From Dipteronia dyeriana (lineage: Eukaryota > Streptophyta > Magnoliopsida > Sapindales > Sapindaceae), in NCBI GenBank assembly GCA_032871835.1, contig CM065303.1, positions 23,190,001-23,254,000 of the forward strand: DNA of 64,000 nucleotides, read 5' to 3'. Within the stretch, counting starts at the first letter, position 1; each line of letters opens with the position of its first letter. Below are positions 58,674 through 64,000 of the stretch, piece after piece. The position numbers were made by a program, and so were the translations under genes. The notes beneath the pieces are model-generated. The model saw only the letters and a list, made by a program, of their open reading frames with translations. It made no database searches and was not told the DNA's origin.

Positions 58674-59380
58674 TCCTCTTCCCTTTGCACTACCCAGGTT
58701 GTCAACTGTTCTCCGGCCTCCAAACTCCGATTTTGAATCCGTTTTTAGATTACGAACTGGGACTCCCTTACACACATGGACGTCAACAAAACTTTCATAA
58801 AATTGAGGAAAATTGACTCGATACACAAGGACGAAAACCATGTATGATAATATTCGAAAAGTTTCGTAACTTCCACTACGGAGCTTGAAAACTAATGAAT
58901 GAGTAACCAAAATTTCTGAAACTCAATGAGGAATAATATAAGCACAAATTCAAGTCTGATATTACACAATCACAAATGAACAAACACATAAACACACAAG
59001 TATGCCATTTCCAAGATATAGTCTTAGAATATGCAGTTTACAAACGTTGTCAAATTAAGTCTAATGCATGTGAATACAACGATATGTGTTTGTATGTGTT
59101 ATACCAAATGTAAACAATGATGCAGGGACACATATGGATACAATGTGTGTGTGTGTGTGTGTGCCTAGGCCTTACAAGAGGAAAGAGGTCTAAATATACA
59201 TTTTGATAAGCAATAAAGTTTGTTCCACTTGTAGCCACCATTTTGCTTGAAAAGTTGTCCAACTTTCTTGAAGCTTGATAAACCATGAATCATAGACAAC
59301 TAATCAATATAAAAGAAATGTCGTTTTGATATAGAATAATACAAACATAACTCAAAATCCTAACAAGCTACAGTAGTGGA

Positions 59381-59633
59381 CTGGCCGCCTTCCTTTATTA
59401 ATTCCACATAAATTTGTGTCCTCTTTTTGTATTATTCTGTTTCCACCATTAACAGATTACAAACAACGTCGTTGACCTGCTGATTCATCTCTTAACAAAA
59501 AATCACCATGTACAAATATTATTTATGATATGATAGAGTACATTTCCTATTTATTTTATTTCTTGCATGGTGTATTTCCTATATTAATGAATTAATTCAG
59601 AAACAAATTCTAGAGCAAAGGAAATACACCATA
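59381..59633. other. Short spacer between LTR elements
   Basis: Nothing recognised. Confidence 0.5.
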
Positions 59634-59638
59634 CAATC

Positions 59639-61907
59639 TGAAAATTCCCTAAAGCGTGTGTCTAATATCCTAGAGGGGGAGGGGGAGTGGTGAATAGGTT
59701 TTAATCAAGTCAATTGCCAATTTTTCTTGATTAGTCAATATTCAAAATTCACCCAATAAAACAAACATACAACATCAAGTGTATAGTGCGGAAATATAAA
59801 CAACACATGATGGAAACCCTCAAAATGGGAAAAACTACGGGCTGTTAAGTGTGCCACACTCGATCCTAGAAATCCACTATATGAGTATAAAGTTACACCC
59901 TCAAGTGATACTCGGACTCTCACTCTCGACAACCTCAGGCTATGGTCACTACCACTCACCACCCTTGGTTCAGTCCCTAGTGATATCCCCTGATCCACTA
60001 CTCATGACGTGAGCACCTTCTACTCTACCCCTCGGGCCTTTTACAATGGATACCCGACCAATTGCTTGCCAACCCACCCTTGGTTGCAAGGCTTCTCTTG
60101 CTTGTGCAACTTCACACCGAAGCCACAAGACTTTGACTCAATGAAGAGTATATTGTCTAAGTGTATATATGACACTATGCTCAAATGCAATTATGTGTAT
60201 GACTAAACACAAAATACTTAACTAGATGTAGATAATGAAATTAAACATCCTAGTTATCAAACAATACATGTGTGCCTATACAAAGGGCTTCATTAGATGT
60301 GTAGATAAAATCTAACAATCTAATTGTCAATAAAAGTCTAACCAACACAAGTTGTCAACAACAAACAATCAAGGGCAATTTTGCAATCAGTAAATGCAAT
60401 TAATAAGGCATAAGCAATAGTGTCTAAATGCAATACATAAAGACTTAACTATATATGAATATGCAATATTACAATCTAGTTATCAAACAAAGCCACTTCA
60501 ACATATGTTTTCATTAAGCATGACATGATCATTAATGTAATCATCAAAATTATATTAATATGACCTAATTAGCTAGAGGCAAATATGACCTATATGCTAG
60601 CTATCACAATTCAAACCTCAAACATGTCATGACTTCAATAAATATGCAATTAATATGAAGAAATACTAATTTAAGCAATAAATGACATGTCTTGGCAAGC
60701 TAGAACAATAAACGAACAACAATGGTGGTTCTACTTACCAATTAATGAAAACCCATGCTTGGAATGATGCTTGAATGCAAAATGAAGATGAGTTTGGGGT
60801 TTGAAGAGTCAAACACAAAGCTTGAAGCTTTCTCTCTCTAATGGAGGTTCTCTCACTCTAAAAATGTGTTCTTTGAGCTCTTAAGAAGCAAGGAAGAAGA
60901 AGAGAACATATATATAAAAGCCCTACACAAAACGACATCTTTTTGGACTTGGGAAACAAAGTCCCATCACGATCGCTATGCGTGCCGCTGGCTAGGCAAA
61001 TGTCTAGGCTGCTGTCCAGGAAAGGCAAGACTGGATATCACCGCTGCCTAGGTCTTTGGCTAGGCATGTTCACCAAAAGCGGTCTAGACAGCGGTACACG
61101 TCTGATGACACAACTTCTCGAGCTTTGAGCTACCCAAAACATGACCAAACGACATCCAAATCTTTCGTATAATATACCGTTGAATGGTATAGAAGTATAC
61201 TTTCTAATCCAATTTACAAAACATAATTTGGATGTCTGTAGAAAAGATGTGGTCATTTTAGTGACCAAAGGTCATAAACGGACAACAACAGAGATGCCCT
61301 GTTTTTATGGTCAATTTGGAGATTTCAAAACCAATCCAAACAGTCATGAAATATTACGAATAATATACCGTTGGAAAGGTATGGGTATCTAGTTTATACA
61401 AAAAGTTTCAAAACTCATTTTGAATCATTTTATAAAAGATATGGTCACAAGATCATACAAAGGTCAGTTTTGAAAAACATTTAAATCATTGAAATACAAC
61501 TCTTTGGAAACTAGACATCTTACTCCATATAACCAAACCAAGAGAAGAATGAGACATTCTCATATGGTCACTCAACGCTCTAAAACAAGCACACCATCGT
61601 GCAAGCGCGAACACAACACAATACCACACTTAAATCTATAAATGAAGCGCAAGTGTGATTGTGAAGAGATGCACATATATAAACAATATCAACACAAATG
61701 CAAGATCAATAAAGCATGCATGAGGTGTGTGTGTGTGCACCTAAACTCTTCAAGAGGCAAAGTCAAGTGAATATACCTTATGCTCTTAAAGTCATGGAGA
61801 TGCTTGGAAGCTTGCCAATGAGGACCTAAGCTACCAATTACACAATCATCCCTAATGTGGTGTGGTTTGTCATGAAATAAGCCAATCATAAAATCGAGGT
61901 CCTTACA
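59639..61907 (-). repeat. 3' LTR of a second SIRE-like element, 2269 bp
   Basis: TGAAAATTCCCTAAAGCGTG...AGGTCCTTACA on the plus strand, homologous throughout to the solo LTR at 24272-26477. It contains CCTAGAGGGGGAGGGGGAG, a GC island (60960-61100), and a TATATATAAAAG sequence near 60908-60920 (minus TATA). Left flank CAATC; the partner flank is outside the window. Confidence 0.9.
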
Positions 61908-63107
61908 ATCTCTTTCTTTGGCTATTTCATGACAAAACAACCACTCACAAATAATTCCTCACACAATAAAAAAGTCTAGTTATAGACCATGAAAGCTTAT
62001 GAAAGTCCATTCTACATTACAAAAAGAGATGCCTAAGAATCTAAGTCTTCAAGGTCTTCAATCTCTTCGTAGATCATCATAACTACACACAATAACAATA
62101 AAACACTTTCCAAGAACAAGTGCATGTGAGGTGAACAAACATAAAAAGCAAATGCACTCAATAAAGCAATATAAACAAATGCATATGCAATTCTCCCTCT
62201 AAATGGGTTACTCTCTTTCATGATCTCTCTCCAAAGCATAACCAATGCTCCTCTTATATTTCTCAAGACTTCTCTCCCTTTTTGTCATGAGATAGGCAAA
62301 AGAGCTCCCCTTATCGGGTTGCTTTAGCAAAGAGAACTATTAGCACAATTATGATGCATAATCATATAAACAAACTTTATGCAACACAAGTAATTGAGAG
62401 AGATTCAAGGAGTTTTATTTAAAGAAAAATGTGTGACAATGATGCTTTGCAAGCAAGACATGTTGCATTCAAATCCAAAACAAATGGTATTTGGCAAAGC
62501 AAACATCAAAAGGTTCCAAAAGAATTCAAACCAATTTGTACCCTTTTGTCAGAAGCAAACAAGATATAGTTTCAAAATTTTGAAAATAAAGAAACTATAT
62601 CAATCCTTAAAGGCAAATCAAGACATTGGACCAAAAGATCCTGTTAAATTTTTCCGGATAATTATATGTATGATAGTAGTCTTGTTTCACCTTTAAGAAA
62701 AGAGAGAAGATAAATTTGGATATAAAATCCTTATTAATTGCATGGATACAAGATCCTTACTGATTAGTCTTCACTCACACACATTTGCACTAAGGCAATC
62801 AAACTCAATTCATGCATATCATTTGAAGCATGTCATAATAAGCAAGTTCGCATGTCATGGAGATAAATTATAGGTCATTCAAATGTACTTTCCCAATTAA
62901 ATCTCCTAGTCCAAAAATGCATTTTTGAACATAAATATGACATGGATTGCAAACAAAGCAATGGTGCACACTTATTAAGAAAAACATATAAGCATATGTG
63001 CAACCAAGAATCTCAAGCAATTAACAAAATAGCATAAAACAAATTAACTTTTTGCACATATCAAATCATGCAAGTTCGCTCTCTTTGCTTGAGCTTCCCA
63101 AATAGGG
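61908..63107. other. Non-coding 3' region of the second SIRE-like element
   Basis: Homologous to 48723-50027. It begins with the purine tract AAAGAAAGAGAT (minus), and no pol motif can be read. Confidence 0.75.
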
Positions 63108-63995
63108 TCACAAACCAAACCGTATATTGGACTCAATAGTATCCAAGTGTGACATATGATCATGATTGCACTCGGGTTCAATCTTTCTAACCCACCTCGA
63201 TTCCACCTTTTTAATTTTAGTGGTCAAAATCTTCAAGTCTCTAGGTTTCCTATAATCATGCAAATTAGCCTTACGGTTCATTTTCTTTTCTCTCATGCTA
63301 TCAATTCTACATTTTATAATGTAGTCAATGCATTTTGGTCGAATGTGACCAATCATACCACAATAATGATAAGTAGGTAAAAAAGAAGAATTCATACCAT
63401 TGCATTTAGTTCTCATTGAGGCATGATCATGTTGATGAGTTTGTCTTTGATGTTGCACCGGTTGGATTGTACTTGGAACATTCACCGGATGTTGGTGCAT
63501 TTGTGGTTGAGCATGAGTGACTTGCCTCAAAGGTTGATTGATCATTGATTGAGGCATCCTCAAGGGTTGAGGTTAAGCTTGTTTCCTTTGAAGCATCTTC
63601 AAGGTTAAGCTCTTATAAGATTCACCCATAACAAGAATCTTCTTGGGGTGTTGAGACCTAGATGGACAAATATGAACAATCTCTTTCACAATTGTAGTTT
63701 TGTCCAAGGATGATGTGGTCTCACCATGTACAAGAACAAGCCATTGCTTTTCATTTGTCTTTAATTCAATGCCAATCATTTCTGAACCCGAAGTCATCAT
63801 AGCAATTGTATTTCTTGCATCTTCAAGTTCCATCTTCAACTTGCCTTCACTTTCTTTTACACATCTCACTCCTTCATCCAAGTGAGTCAACTTGGCTTGT
63901 AGTTGAAGATTATCCTTTTCCAATCTAAGGATATCATTATCTTTCTCCATCAAGGACTTTTGAAGAGAATCAACTAACTCTTGATAATCAACCAC
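63108..63995 (-). pseudogene. SIRE-like Copia gag, C-terminal part (runs off the window)
   Basis: The frame 63995-63108 is broken by one TAA at 63573-63575. The first part is coiled coil (QKSLMEKDNDILRLEKDNLQLQ...). The second is Gln/His/Pro-rich and then carries the family-typical knuckle HYCGMIGHIRPKC at about 63375-63337, where the first Cys is Tyr, followed by 'RWVRKIEPECNH'. A normal autonomous element would continue into protease. Here the frame stops at 63108 and non-coding sequence follows. The N-terminal part lies beyond 64000. Confidence 0.85.
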
Positions 63996-64000
63996 ATTAT

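Larger units (their letters stand above)
54510..59375 (-). mobile_element. Solo LTR, SIRE-like family B, carrying a nested LTR (TSD GGCTA/AGCTA)
   Basis: The LTR runs from TGAAATTTTTACAAGG to ...AATCCTAACA, with flanks GGCTA (54505-54509) and AGCTA (59376-59380), 4 of 5 identical. It matches the solo LTR at 12976-15186 (GTGAATAGGT after the G-run, 'GAGGAAACATCCACGGGTTG..CCACAACCACCGGTAAAA', tail TCCTAACA). Without the nested insertion it is about 2.8 kb. The poly-G at 54554-54571 is an expansion of the conserved G motif. The GC hairpin island is at 58589-58673. Confidence 0.82.

Overview
The window looks like a repeat-rich, AT-rich intergenic stretch of a flowering-plant (probably eudicot) nuclear genome. 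The evidence is plant-type LTR retrotransposons (Copia RNase H, a SIRE-like Copia gag, Tat-type Ty3/gypsy), Mutator (FAR1-type) and hAT DNA elements, and a four-exon PIP aquaporin with plant splice sites. Only two host genes are supported: exon 1 of a small conserved protein (minus, 903-1182) and the aquaporin (minus, 27476-28839). At least half of the sequence is recognisable mobile DNA.

Layout. 1-1400: 3' end of a Copia element lying in the first intron of the small minus-strand gene. 1405-3812: an hAT-like MITE and a 1.65-kb Mutator-like element with long terminal inverted repeats and a 9-bp target duplication. 4030-5790: a tandem satellite with a 171-bp period built from a shorter AACAAGTT-AACGT word. 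6400-12000: 'GCGACC' palindromic modules, split by a Copia-type solo LTR (6838-9131, TSD CAATA), plus a decayed AT-hook/transposon ORF (9700-10920) and two long foldback hairpins (11405-11836). 12474-17043: a broken FAR1/MULE transposase, cut by a solo LTR (12976-15186, TSD GAAGA). 17.9-21.4 kb: a convergent, decayed Ulp1-protease-type gene. 24272-26477: a SIRE-like solo LTR (TSD ATTTA).

27.4-32.7 kb: the aquaporin, then a cluster of MITEs (hAT-like 29413-29998, others to 32445) and a tRNA-derived SINE-like fragment. 33811-44105: a complete-ended Tat-type gypsy element (895-bp LTRs, TSD GTAAG) with decayed gag, protease, RT and RNase H on the minus strand, no integrase seen, and a decayed antisense ORF on the plus strand. 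46123-53905: a SIRE-like element with LTRs and gag but no pol (TSD GGCAA/GGTAA). 54510-59375: a solo LTR of a related family, itself carrying a nested Copia solo LTR. 59639-64000: the 3' part of a second gag-only SIRE-like element that runs out of the window.

The strongest candidates for something undescribed are (i) the GC-rich palindromic island upstream of the promoter in the SIRE-like LTRs, where two copies show three compensated changes in a hairpin with an identical CACGC loop, (ii) the gag-only SIRE-like lineage, (iii) the 171-bp satellite, and (iv) a possible multigene MULE combining an AT-hook ORF, a FAR1-type transposase and a Ulp1-type gene. All assignments come from reading the sequence and from family knowledge; no search was run.
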